Positions 21,848 through 31,600 of a stretch of 64,000 nt of DNA are shown piece by piece. Numbering within the stretch: position 1 is the stretch's first letter; each line of letters opens with the position of its first letter. The notes beneath the pieces are model-generated. The model ran no database searches and was not told the DNA's origin. It saw only the letters and a list, made by a program, of their open reading frames with translations. The stretch comes from a virus: positions 1 through 64,000 of the IMG/VR virus record IMGVR_UViG_3300022074_000031. One strand, given 5' to 3'. The position numbers were made by a program, and so were the translations under genes.

Positions 21848-22790
21848 GTATATTAATTTCATAAACGCACAGAATAACAGAACCAATGTCTATACAACGG
21901 TTTATGATTTTGAGCGTTTCTATGAAACTGCAAAGGATGATTCATCGGTTATTCTTGACAGAGTATTTCTTGACTTTGATGCACACGATGATTCAATTAA
22001 TGATGCTTGGCGAGACTTGAAAACTATTATGGCTTTAGTCCATGAGAAGGACTATGAGCATACCCTCTTTTTCTCTGGCCGTGGTTTTCACCTATTTCTT
22101 TTCGGTGAATTGGCGAAAGATATGAGAAGTATTCAATTCTTTTTTCGAGACATTAAACAGTATTTGATTGAACAGGTTGGAAAGGACATAACGCTTGATG
22201 ATAGGGTAGGGCAAATTACTCGCCTTAGAAGAGTCCCAAATACCGTAAACATGTCCTCGTCTGATGAAAGCGGCAACCCTTACTTTTGCATTCCTTTGTT
22301 AAAAGAAGATTTAGAAGGCGATATTGAAGGCATCTTAAGTCTTGCTAAGAGGCCTCGTTATATTCCCTTTCGCAAGCAGGGAAACCGTAAGGTAGTGTTC
22401 CCGACAGCACCCCCCATTGAAGCCGTAGAGGGGGAGGTTTCTGTGCCTAAAACAGTAGGAAAACTCCCTATGCTCCCCTGTCTCCATAACGCAACCATGA
22501 CTGAAAATCCTTCTCATATAGCAAGAGCCTATTTGGTTTCGTGGTATCGGGATTTATTGTCGGGGTATCAAGACCTAAATACACACCAACTTAAAGAAGA
22601 AGTGCTGAACCTCGTCGTTGATGAATTGGAGAGAGTCTTTGCAGAGTCGGATGCAGTGTGGCTTGATTGGGATAAGAAGACAACAAAGAAACACGCGAAG
22701 TTTACGGTGTATAATAACTACAACACACCACATTGTCAAAAATTAATTAGTGAAGGTTTCTGTATCGGTAAGTGTTGGAGGTATGCATAA
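21762..22790 (+). CDS. DNA primase: PriS-like catalytic domain fused to PriL-like Fe-S domain
   Basis: 342 residues from ATG 21762 (GGAGGT upstream). Catalytic Asp pair FLDFDAHDD (Asp71, Asp73) and FFSGRGFHLF (Ser105 to His110) are the archaeo-eukaryotic primase motifs. The C-terminal 105 residues carry Cys240, Cys325, Cys334 and Cys338 with the spacing and flanking sequence of the PriL C-terminal 4Fe-4S domain (PHC...GFC..GKC). In cells these are two subunits; here they appear fused in one chain. It synthesises primers for the polymerase. The previous gene overlaps its start. Confidence 0.85.
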   Translation: MKYPREVWAGSHIRNAPQMKRKIVSSRNEYINFINAQNNRTNVYTTVYDFERFYETAKDDSSVILDRVFLDFDAHDDSINDAWRDLKTIMALVHEKDYEHTLFFSGRGFHLFLFGELAKDMRSIQFFFRDIKQYLIEQVGKDITLDDRVGQITRLRRVPNTVNMSSSDESGNPYFCIPLLKEDLEGDIEGILSLAKRPRYIPFRKQGNRKVVFPTAPPIEAVEGEVSVPKTVGKLPMLPCLHNATMTENPSHIARAYLVSWYRDLLSGYQDLNTHQLKEEVLNLVVDELERVFAESDAVWLDWDKKTTKKHAKFTVYNNYNTPHCQKLISEGFCIGKCWRYA

Positions 22791-23479
22791 TGCTAGTTAT
22801 TGACTCGAGGGAAAATTCAAAATTATCTGAATTGGTTTTACAAAAGGCCAAATCATTGACTATTCCCACTGAAAAGAGATGGATTCAAATAGGAGACTAT
22901 GTTTATGATGATGTCTGTTTTGAAGCAAAATCAGCAGTAGATTTTTTGGGTTCTGTTCTTTCAAAGAGACTATGGACCCAACTTGATAACATGGATAGAC
23001 ACTATCAAACAAATGTCGTGATTATCTATGGAAGCATGGATGATGCTATTCTTACCGTTCTTGAAAATTCCCAATCTAAGATGCCTCCAAAAGGCAGAGC
23101 AATTATGCTAAGAAATAAATTCTTAGGGGCAATCGGAAGAATTATTCTTGATATGGATGCGAAACCTGTTTGGGTTTCAACAGAAGAGGAAGCGGCACAA
23201 ATCATAACGGGCGTCTCTAAAATCAAACCTTTCAAGAGAGCCACTATACAACCTCAAGTATTCAAGAGGATAACAACAGACGACCTACGCTTAGATTTAC
23301 TGACAAGCATAAAAGGGGTTTCAATCAAAAAAGCGAAAGCCCTCATAAAAGAGTTTGGCTCTATTATGGAAATCGGTGAATGTTCTGAATTTGAAATTCA
23401 GGGCGTTGAAGGTATTGGAGAAACCTTAGCCAAAAGAATTATCTCCACATTAAACTCGGAAGAGAAGGTGAAAATATGA
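22790..23479 (+). CDS. ERCC4/XPF-type structure-specific nuclease with HhH domain
   Basis: 229 residues from ATG 22790 (TAATG overlap). Nuclease motifs: IDSREN (Asp5, Arg7, Glu8), GDYVYD (35-40) and FEAKSAVDF, where the usual ERK is EAK (Arg replaced by Ala). The C-terminal part (LLTSIKGVSIKKAKALIKEF ... GVEGIGETLAKRI) is a double helix-hairpin-helix. No helicase domain, as in crenarchaeal XPF, but no terminal PIP box either. It cuts flaps, forks or branched DNA, fitting recombination-dependent replication. Confidence 0.88.
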   Translation: MLVIDSRENSKLSELVLQKAKSLTIPTEKRWIQIGDYVYDDVCFEAKSAVDFLGSVLSKRLWTQLDNMDRHYQTNVVIIYGSMDDAILTVLENSQSKMPPKGRAIMLRNKFLGAIGRIILDMDAKPVWVSTEEEAAQIITGVSKIKPFKRATIQPQVFKRITTDDLRLDLLTSIKGVSIKKAKALIKEFGSIMEIGECSEFEIQGVEGIGETLAKRIISTLNSEEKVKI

Positions 23480-24975
23480 ATGAAGAATTTTACGACGACG
23501 AAAACATTGAAGAATATATGCAACAGAAGGAGCAATTAGATGCAAAAGCCATCTCAGGACTACCTTCTATTATTGAAAGATTTTACAAATCTGCAAGCGA
23601 GGTATCATTGAGAAACGAAATGCCTGCGGCTATCAGTGCATTTGTGATTCTTGGAAACCTCTGTAAAGACTTTGTAAGAATCGCAAACAACAGAAATATT
23701 GAAGACACAAGAATTCATTTTTGTTGGATTCAAACAAGCGGAACGGGTAAGTCCACTCTTTGGAATTTTGTTGGCCCTGTTGCAGAAAAAACATTTGAAA
23801 TGATTAATGAACACAGGCCCAACCACCCTTCATTTACAAGAAAGGATGGAATAGAAATGCCTCGTAAATACGATATTTTCGGAGTAACTGACTATACCGA
23901 TTCTGTACTAATCGGTAAATGGAAGCCAACTAAAAATGACGACGGCGAAGATGAAATGAAAAGGCAAGCGGGTATTCTTGAAGGTAGCGGATTAGCCCAC
24001 TGGGATGAATTTGAGTATTCTGGTATTTTTAGACAATCACAACACAAAGAACAGAGCATTGTTTATTTAAATACGCTAATGAATAGCCTTGCTGGAAAGT
24101 CTTGGATTATTTCAAAGGCACTTGATTCAATGGAAGGAATGACCATGAATTGTTATTCGGAGCGTTCTGTTATTGCTATGACCTATCCACCAAAGAATTT
24201 AAATGAAGTTATGGCCGAAAAGGGCGTCCTACAAAGAATGCTTCTCTATGTTTGGGAAGTACCTTTTCACACACAAAGACAAATGCGATTAGAACAATTA
24301 CAACTTGCCGGAACCTATTCCGATGTTCAAGCCCCCATTGATAAGTTTGCAGAAGGCTTCTACAAAATCTATCAGATGGTCCGAGAGCGGTGGAATGATG
24401 TAGGTCAAGACCCATTGAAAACTCTGGTCTTCCACGAATCTTATGTGCCTACATTGATTTTGGAATACAACCGTTTGGAAAAAGAATTGATGAATTGTCC
24501 TCCACATGTGGCTGAACTCGCATCAAACTTCCTTACTCGCCTTACTCAAATGATGATGAAATTAGCCGCTCTGTGTTGCATTGGTGAATCAGCGGATATT
24601 GTTAAGGCCGAGGAACGCTTCATTGTGAAGGGAGTCCATGTTCAAGCCGCTGGAAAAATTGTCCAAAACTGTTATAGCCAACTGGTAGGGTGGTTAGAAC
24701 GGAGCCTGCGAGCCAAGCGCAAGCAGATGCACGAAAAGTCTCTTGAAACCACCTTTATTGCGGTCTATGAGAATATCAAGTCTGGCAAATTTTCTAACAT
24801 AAAAACCGACGAGGCAGGATTTGTTAACAAAAACTTGTATCTGACTCAAGTAAGAGAAAAGGCAAAAATTTCGAGAGCGCAAATTTACCGACATTATGAT
24901 GTGGTTAGACACAGGTTTGAAGAAATAAAAGAAGGCCGAAGTTGGTATGTTAGATTATTGGAGAGTGTAGAATGA
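23476..24975 (+). CDS. P-loop ATPase, putative replicative helicase
   Basis: 499 residues. Walker A QTSGTGKST (86-94), Walker B-like GLAHWDEFEYS (Asp177, Glu178), a conserved segment SERSVIAMTYPP and GVLQRMLLYVW (a candidate arginine finger). The C-terminal 80 residues look like a winged helix (ISRAQIYRHYDVV). It resembles DUF3987-type or MCM-like phage helicases, and it lies in the primase/nuclease cluster with no other helicase candidate in the window. Helicase activity is inferred; no clear MCM zinc or hairpin signature is present. Confidence 0.6.
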   Translation: MNEEFYDDENIEEYMQQKEQLDAKAISGLPSIIERFYKSASEVSLRNEMPAAISAFVILGNLCKDFVRIANNRNIEDTRIHFCWIQTSGTGKSTLWNFVGPVAEKTFEMINEHRPNHPSFTRKDGIEMPRKYDIFGVTDYTDSVLIGKWKPTKNDDGEDEMKRQAGILEGSGLAHWDEFEYSGIFRQSQHKEQSIVYLNTLMNSLAGKSWIISKALDSMEGMTMNCYSERSVIAMTYPPKNLNEVMAEKGVLQRMLLYVWEVPFHTQRQMRLEQLQLAGTYSDVQAPIDKFAEGFYKIYQMVRERWNDVGQDPLKTLVFHESYVPTLILEYNRLEKELMNCPPHVAELASNFLTRLTQMMMKLAALCCIGESADIVKAEERFIVKGVHVQAAGKIVQNCYSQLVGWLERSLRAKRKQMHEKSLETTFIAVYENIKSGKFSNIKTDEAGFVNKNLYLTQVREKAKISRAQIYRHYDVVRHRFEEIKEGRSWYVRLLESVE

Positions 24976-25196
24976 TGAAGTGGGAAAATACCTATTTAGT
25001 GTTTCAAGTTGAAAAAGGCCCAAAGGCTATTATTGAGTCTTTGAATACTTATGGTGAAGAAGGTTGGGAATGTTGTTCTCAACTGATTGTTGCGAATAAG
25101 CAGATTGTTTGCTTCCTTAAGCGAAGAACCGATTCCGAAGAACCCGTGAATAAGGAAGAAGAGAAAATTAGCAAACTTTGGTCAAACGGTGATTAA
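24972..25196 (+). CDS. DUF4177-like small protein (74 aa)
   Basis: Starts KWENTYLVFQVEKG and has LNTYGEEGWECCSQL with a final strand IVCFLKRR, matching the DUF4177 pattern (LNxxGxEGWE). The family has no firm function. ATGATGA overlaps the helicase-like stop, so it is co-transcribed. Confidence 0.6.
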   Translation: MMKWENTYLVFQVEKGPKAIIESLNTYGEEGWECCSQLIVANKQIVCFLKRRTDSEEPVNKEEEKISKLWSNGD

Positions 25197-25198
25197 AC

Positions 25199-25792
25199 AT
25201 GTCTGTCCTCGCCCTTGACATTGAGACAAAAAACATGTCTTATGAAATTGGCGGATTCAGCAACACCCACATGTTTCAAGTTTCAACGGTTGCTACTTGG
25301 GACGGAAAGAACGGGACTGTTTATGTGGATGCCCCGCTTGACACCTTTCAAAAGTCAAATGTAGCAGTTAAGACACTCAAGCAATTGAAGTATGATTTGG
25401 ACGACCATTTCCAAAAAGGCGGTCTTCTTCTTGGGCATAATTTAGCCGCATTTGACCTGCCAGTTTTGCGAGACTCGATGGATATTTTCTGTATCACAAA
25501 ATACATGAAAGAGAAAAAGTATATTGATACTTCAAAAATTCTACTGAAAAATCACGGAGAAAGATTTCAATTAAAGAACCTCGTAAAATGCACCATGCAA
25601 GATTCTAAACTCATGGAAAGTGCAGATGCACCAAGACTTTGGAAAATGGGTCAGTATGATGATGTGGTAGAGTATTGTTTAAAAGATACTCAATTAGTGT
25701 ATGACCTTTGGAAACATGGTCAAGAATTTGGAATTGTCAAGGCATTCTCAATCGAAGAAGAACAGCATAAAGACTTGGAGGTGAATTGGTAA
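25199..25792 (+). CDS. DEDDy 3'-5' exonuclease (DnaQ/RNase H-like)
   Basis: 197 residues with LALDIETKN (Asp-x-Glu, Exo I), LGHNLAAFDLPVL (Exo II) and VVEYCLKDTQLVYDL (Exo III, YxxxD). It resembles the free-standing proofreading or predicted PolB-type exonuclease family. The polymerase already has its own exonuclease motifs, so this one may act in end processing or repair. Confidence 0.85.
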   Translation: MSVLALDIETKNMSYEIGGFSNTHMFQVSTVATWDGKNGTVYVDAPLDTFQKSNVAVKTLKQLKYDLDDHFQKGGLLLGHNLAAFDLPVLRDSMDIFCITKYMKEKKYIDTSKILLKNHGERFQLKNLVKCTMQDSKLMESADAPRLWKMGQYDDVVEYCLKDTQLVYDLWKHGQEFGIVKAFSIEEEQHKDLEVNW

Positions 25793-25941
25793 TGACGACA
25801 TGGGATTGGTTCGGACTTATCTTTTTCATTGGCGTTCTTATGCTTCTTTTCTTTGCGGCCTTTGGTGCAACTAACATCACCGAAGAGAGCGTAGAGGAAT
25901 ATATGAAGCGTTTGATGTCCGATGATAAGGGCGGAAACTGA
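25792..25941 (+). CDS. Small membrane protein (49 aa)
   Basis: The ATG overlaps the exonuclease stop (TAATG). Residues 6-25 form one transmembrane helix (WFGLIFFIGVLMLLFFAAFG), followed by an acidic cytoplasmic tail. No family. Confidence 0.6.
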   Translation: MTTWDWFGLIFFIGVLMLLFFAAFGATNITEESVEEYMKRLMSDDKGGN

Positions 25942-26093
25942 TGGGCTTAAAACAAAAATGCCCCTTCTGCGGAGAGCAGACTATTGCGAGAAGAATGAAA
26001 GGGTTCTACTTGGGGTCTGATAATCAGGCACTTTTATGGGAATGTAGGCTATGCCTTGGCGTTTGGTCAAAGAAGACCCGGAGGGGGGCTTAG
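25941..26093 (+). CDS. Zinc-ribbon protein (50 aa), last plus-strand gene
   Basis: Contains CPFCGEQ and CRLCLGVW, two CxxC knuckles of a zinc ribbon, and a basic end (KKTRRGA). TGATG overlap with the previous gene. The terminator hairpin begins within its last codons. Confidence 0.65.
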   Translation: MGLKQKCPFCGEQTIARRMKGFYLGSDNQALLWECRLCLGVWSKKTRRGA

Positions 26094-26116
26094 GCCCCTC
26101 TCCTCCGCTTTTTTTT
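26081..26116 (+). terminator. Terminator of the plus-strand block
   Basis: GAGGGG at 26081 and CCCCTC ending at 26100 form a GC-rich hairpin around GGCTTAGG, and eight T follow at 26109-26116. It closes the plus-strand operon, at the point where minus-strand genes converge. Confidence 0.75.
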
Positions 26117-26267
26117 GTCAAAAATTTTTCTGAGGGCCTGCAAACGATTTTCTTCGTTTGAAAAACTTATTCTCTATCCGTCCAAATGATTATGGTTTTT
26201 TTTGGTTCGATTGCGAACCATGTGATAATAAAACCAAATGCAAAACTTAACAGAAACAAAAGTAAAA
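26094..26267. other. Convergent intergenic region
   Basis: 174 bases between the two blocks with no gene. Besides the terminator it holds a hairpin CAAACGA/TCGTTTG near 26141-26160, the palindrome-like TCAAAAATTTTTCTGA, and GGTTCG/CGAACC across a short loop near 26203-26219 preceded by eight T. These probably stop minus-strand transcription or stabilise 3' ends. Confidence 0.5.
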
Positions 26268-28289
26268 TCAACCAATCAACCCTAAATTTGTCAAAGCAGT
26301 TATCAGCGCATTGATAGCGTCAGCATTGGCTTCGGGGTCAGCAGGAGTCCCGTTGGAAGAAATTGAATTGAGGGCGGAAGGCGCGGAAGGCCTTGAAATG
26401 GCAGTTGTTCCGAAGAAACCCATTTGTTTATCCCCAGTTGCACTATTACTTGCTCTGGCTAAAGAAAGAATAGCATCACTTCCAGCGACCAATTGCGTAG
26501 CAATGTTTCCAAATGAAATATCAAGTTGTCCTCCATCTCTTTGCCCAATTTGGAAAACTGGGTCATCTATTACAGAAGAAGAAGGCGGGGAAGTATTATC
26601 ATTTTGAATTTGAATATGGCCGAATTTATTAATTCTAATATTTCCTTCGCCTCCCCTTAACCTAAATGGATAGTTATCACTAGTTTCTTCAATATGTAAT
26701 CTATGTTCTGGAGCCGCAACACCAATCCCTACCTTTCCATCTGAAAGTATTCTCATGTGTTCAGTAGAAACCGTATCATCGTTCTCATCAATAGCGGCAG
26801 TCCCAAAAGTTAAATCTGCGCCCTTGTCGCCCGTTCCTTGGTCTTCTGCCGCCAATGCGGCGATAAAGGCAGAAGCCTCCAAAACCGATGAAGGGACATT
26901 TCCATCTGTAGAATCAAAACCAATACCGCCTAATAAATCAGTGTCGGCAGTTGTGGTATCCTCTCTCACAATCATAATGCCATTGTCGCCATCTGCACCA
27001 GTATGGCTAACTTGAAGTTTATTCATCGGAGAAGAAGTTCCGATTCCTATTCTATCGTTTCCAGCATCAGCAAAAATCAAATTTGCATTTGTATCGCCCT
27101 CTACTCTAAAATTTATATCTGCTCCAGCATCATTGATAACCGTCTCATCACTATCCAATTCAATTCTTGAAGTAATAGCGCCATTTTTCAAAGTTCTAAA
27201 GGTTATTCTTCCGTCTTCGCTTCCATCAGTAGGGTCTACGATTTCCGCAAAAATATCCACATAATCTGTTGCACTTCCTGCTGAATCTTTACCTCTAAAT
27301 CTTAAATGGGCTAAATCATCACCTGCGGCTGGACTCGCTGAATTACGAAAATAAACAACATCGGGAGAAGCGGAACCGCCATCTTCTGCAACCTCAACTA
27401 AAAAATCAATATCAGAAGAACTTGTTCCTTTAACATGTAAAATACCAGTTGGGTTGTCTGTTCCTATTCCTACTTTCCCACCGGATGTTATTCTTACTCT
27501 TTCTGCCGAGCCAGTTTTGAAAACCATAGGTTCTGATGAAGCATATGCACTTATTTCTGCTGTTCCAGAAGTTGGTGAATTTCCATATCCGAGAGCAATT
27601 TTATTTGCTTGAATATCTTCTGTTACTAACAATGAACCTTCCATCTTAACTTCTGTATATGGAAATGATGGGTCATTATCGCCATACAGAATTAATCTAT
27701 CTACGACGCTTGAACCATCCTGTACCTTAAAAATAATGTCTTTATCTTGCTCTATTGACTGAACTTCAATATCCCCAGCGTTACTTTTGATTGTTAGTCC
27801 TTCGGTATAGCCAGAATTATCTCTACCGATACTCAAGGAATGTTCTGTTTTGTGCACGGTTAAAAACTGAATACTACAAGGATTAACCCCAGTGTGTGTA
27901 ATAACTGCAATAATTGTATCACCAGAAGTAATATCAGGAACTTTATCAACAGCAGACGGATTTCTCAAAACAACCGTGGGAGTGCTACCGCTTGGCGCAA
28001 CAAGAAGATGATAGCCATTTGTATAGGTAGAAGAAAGAGTTAACGATGCTCCAGAAACAGAAACGAATTGTCCATCCCTAAAGATTTTACCTGCGGCAAC
28101 CGTTAAAGCAGTAGCGTTCGTACCAGAAATATCAAAACCATCAATTGCATAGTTTTGCCCCATTCCATCTGAAAGAGCCTTAATAATCCCACTATGAGGA
28201 AAATCTACGCCATCTTCAATTTGATTTGCGTTGCCTGTTGTGCTTTGCCCGTATGTATCTGGATTAAGTGCGCTTCCCATATTATTCAA
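26268..28289 (-). CDS. Tail fibre / receptor-binding protein
   Basis: 673 residues. The C-terminal two-thirds repeats a phage-fibre unit: SGGKVGIGTDNPTGILHVKG, then GNDRIGIGTSSPMNKLQV and SDGKVGIGVAAPEHRLHIEE. These glycine-rich beta repeats are common in trimeric fibres. The N-terminus (PDTYGQSTTGNANQI) probably attaches to the tail. It is the last gene of the minus block and is preceded by tail genes, so it probably recognises the host surface. Confidence 0.8.
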   Translation of the reverse strand: MNNMGSALNPDTYGQSTTGNANQIEDGVDFPHSGIIKALSDGMGQNYAIDGFDISGTNATALTVAAGKIFRDGQFVSVSGASLTLSSTYTNGYHLLVAPSGSTPTVVLRNPSAVDKVPDITSGDTIIAVITHTGVNPCSIQFLTVHKTEHSLSIGRDNSGYTEGLTIKSNAGDIEVQSIEQDKDIIFKVQDGSSVVDRLILYGDNDPSFPYTEVKMEGSLLVTEDIQANKIALGYGNSPTSGTAEISAYASSEPMVFKTGSAERVRITSGGKVGIGTDNPTGILHVKGTSSSDIDFLVEVAEDGGSASPDVVYFRNSASPAAGDDLAHLRFRGKDSAGSATDYVDIFAEIVDPTDGSEDGRITFRTLKNGAITSRIELDSDETVINDAGADINFRVEGDTNANLIFADAGNDRIGIGTSSPMNKLQVSHTGADGDNGIMIVREDTTTADTDLLGGIGFDSTDGNVPSSVLEASAFIAALAAEDQGTGDKGADLTFGTAAIDENDDTVSTEHMRILSDGKVGIGVAAPEHRLHIEETSDNYPFRLRGGEGNIRINKFGHIQIQNDNTSPPSSSVIDDPVFQIGQRDGGQLDISFGNIATQLVAGSDAILSLARASNSATGDKQMGFFGTTAISRPSAPSALNSISSNGTPADPEANADAINALITALTNLGLIG

Positions 28290-28620
28290 CCTCCAATAAA
28301 ATAAACAGTTCTAATGTTTCTGTTGTGGAAAATGGCCCAACTCCTTCAAAGTTCGTCCTATATACTAAATTGCTACCATCAAAAAGACCGACTTCACGGA
28401 TAACTTGTCCTTGAATGGAACTTCCTGCCACTGATACTTTGACTTCAAGCACATTTACATCCGACTTTGTTTTGACAATTGATGGAACAACACTCAAAGG
28501 AACATCTAAATCCGTAGCGGTCGGGCTTGTAGCGTTTCCTCCAAGTCCTATTTTTGCACTATCAAAGAGATTATCCTTGATGTGCGTTGCGATTTGACTT
28601 TTTAATTCGTCGGTTATCAT
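28282..28620 (-). CDS. Fibre-associated tail protein (112 aa)
   Basis: Overlaps the fibre start by eight bases. The segment QGQVIREVGLFDGSNLVYRT resembles the N-terminal region of phage tail-fibre/collar proteins. It may link the fibre to the large tail protein upstream. Confidence 0.55.
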   Translation of the reverse strand: MITDELKSQIATHIKDNLFDSAKIGLGGNATSPTATDLDVPLSVVPSIVKTKSDVNVLEVKVSVAGSSIQGQVIREVGLFDGSNLVYRTNFEGVGPFSTTETLELFILLEVE

Positions 28621-31600
28621 GCTAAATCCTCCTCCACTAAATCAGTGATTGTAATCGTTCCGCCGCCAAATCCAATCGGTAAGCCAAATCCGAGCGGGGT
28701 AGCGAAGCCAAGCGTCGTCCCTGTCGCACTTCTCTTACGGACCAGCAATTTAATCTCTTTGGTGTCCACCGTATCAAGAAAATTAAACGAGACTTCGTGT
28801 GCGGTCAATTCGTCGCTTCTTAATGCGGCCTTTGTCTCCTTGCTGGCAATAAGCAATTCGGAGAACACATCGGATAGGTCTTTACTATACCTACCAAGTT
28901 GTAGTTTAATGAAACCCGATATTTGATGTTCCATTTCTAAAACAATATATTCATTCATCTCTATGTTTTCTCTCGGTATGGAAACATTCACAATATCCCC
29001 AACCCTGAGTTGACTAATTCCTGTGCTATGCAAAGTGAAGGATAATTTTTGGTTCAATCTCGAATGTATTCTTAATAGTTTTGTGGCTCTCTTATCTACT
29101 TCTTCTTGAGTAAGTAAAGTATTATCTACCACTTCTAAAGTCTTTCTTCCTCTTTTTTCTATTGAACGAAGGTCTTTACGCACGGCTTTGTGAGCGTTTC
29201 CATAAACATTCACTTCATTGAAAAAGTCAAACAATGTAGAAACTTTATCAAAGTCCGTGATGAAAAACTCATCGCTATCATCAATGGTAATGTTTGTTCT
29301 CAATGAGTCTTCATCTTCGGGAATAATCTTGAATACATTGTTTTCTTCAACGAGTTTCATATCCTTTCTATCCAGAATATATCGGATTGCAGAATACAAA
29401 TCTACGCCTTGATAGTTTGGTGCTAAATACATTGGGGTATCTGTTGAAGTGGTTGTAAATTGTATCCCTTCCTGCTCAAGCAATTCGTTGATTAAATCTT
29501 CCCCTTCAAGACCTACGCTTACTGTTGAACCAATACATGCTCTTGTTGGGTCAATTTTTAACTCTTCTCTTGTATTTAGGGTAAAGGTTTCGGAAAAACT
29601 AACAACCCCTTTCATGGTTTTCATATCGGATAAAGTAAGAATAATATCTTGCTCTCCAGTAAAATCAAATTCCGACTTAACTGTAGCCGACATTTTCATA
29701 CTATTTTCTCCATCGGAAGCAAAAAGAGAGTGTTCTCCTTCTTCTAATATATCTAAAAAGTTTTCTGCATTTTTTACAATTAAGTGATTCTCATTATTAC
29801 TTTGCTTATCGGGGTCAACAGCCACAAACATAGACAAGAAAGATTCTCTTCTTGGTCCTTCTTTTGTTGAAGTTTTTTCCTTTGTTCCTTCTACAATTTC
29901 AATATCTTGATTTACTTCATATACTTTATTTTCTTCTGGCATTTTTGTATATTTTGATGAAAGCATATTCAAATGTATTTGTTCTGGCATAAAATCATAA
30001 AAGGTAGTTTCATTTGGCTTAAGTACACGATATGCCTCTTGATGGGTCAGTTGTTTATCGAGAACCAAGCGATGTTGCCTATCACTATCATTCCTAACAG
30101 TATGAGAAACAACATAAATTATGTCTTGAGGAATGACTCCATTCATATTTCTACATGAATTAGTATTTTCATCTCCCGAATCTACAGCCGCCTGTAAATC
30201 GGTATCGTATCCTGCTTCTGAAATTAAATAGCAACCTGTCAAGTCTATGAAATCTATCCATCCAATACTTCCAGTATAAACTGCAAAATTATATTGATAT
30301 AAGTCTCCATTGGAAGAAGATATTGTTGCTGTAGAATATCCACTAATTCCACTATCATAGTATAGTCTAGGTTTTATCCCAAACTTAACACCCGTTGCTT
30401 CATAGGGTTCACTACCCGACGCTGTTAATGTGTTAGAAGTTCCATCTGGATATTTATCTCCAAATTGATAGTTAATCGAAGTATTACCTAAGGTAATAAA
30501 GTTTGTGAAGTTATTTGTAGTTCCATCGTCAAAAATAACTTGATTTCCGATATTAAAAGGAATAGTTACTCCCTTTTCAATTGTATGTTTTTGCCCCTGT
30601 TCAATAGGATAAGTGTCTAAAATTACTCCAATACTATGTTTAAAAATCTGTCTAACATTTGTCGAAGGAAATACCTCATCCATTGGCTTTGTTGGTAATG
30701 CTCTTGGTGTGGCGGATAAAGTCCCACCTGCGTTAGAATATCTATATCGTATCGGTGTAGAAATAATATCCTCATTTGTCATATTTAATACGCCATCATT
30801 ATTGCCTTCCCAAACATCACCAGAATGAGATAGATAGTTATCAGTAATGATTGCACCTTTTTGAATATGTGCTCTATCTTTAGAAATAAAAGTATTTCCA
30901 TCCTTAGTTCCTTCTAAGAAAATAAGGTCTAATCTGCTTTGTTGGAAAACTGTCCCTACTGTAAATGTAGCATCATCATTTAAAATTGCGGCACTTGATA
31001 AAGTGATTGTTTTAGTTCCACTATTATAACTACTGACTGTTCCAATTCTTTTATAGTTTGCATCGTAAAGAATATCTGTTGCTGTTGGTGGATTTGAAGA
31101 CTCTACTGTATCTAAAATCAAAGTAGTAGTTGAGGCCGCTAAGGAATTTGTGATAGAAGTTGAACTCAATGTCCCAACAGCAGAAAATGTATATCCATTA
31201 ATTTGGCTTGCGCTAAAGTAATCTCTATTTTTAACAGTATCTTTTTCGGGATTAAATAAATTAAAATGAATATCAAAGCAAATCTCTGTTAATCTCATCA
31301 GTCCAAATCTTTTCAGAGTAGAAATGTCAGTATTATCAGTAATAGATATGGTTTGAAATGAGTTATCGGTTAATAATAGTTGATTACCTGAAGAAGTTTC
31401 CGTAAACTCTAATACTTTGTCTTTTAACTTACTATTTTCTACCAAAAATAAATTATAATTTATCAAATTTTTATTACCATCCATCAGACTATCTTTTCTT
31501 AATGACGAATATGGTAATAAATCAGAATTGATATATAAAAATAATGTTGCTGCATTACTTACCTTTTGGCTTATGGAAGACAACAAAGATTCAGTCTCCG

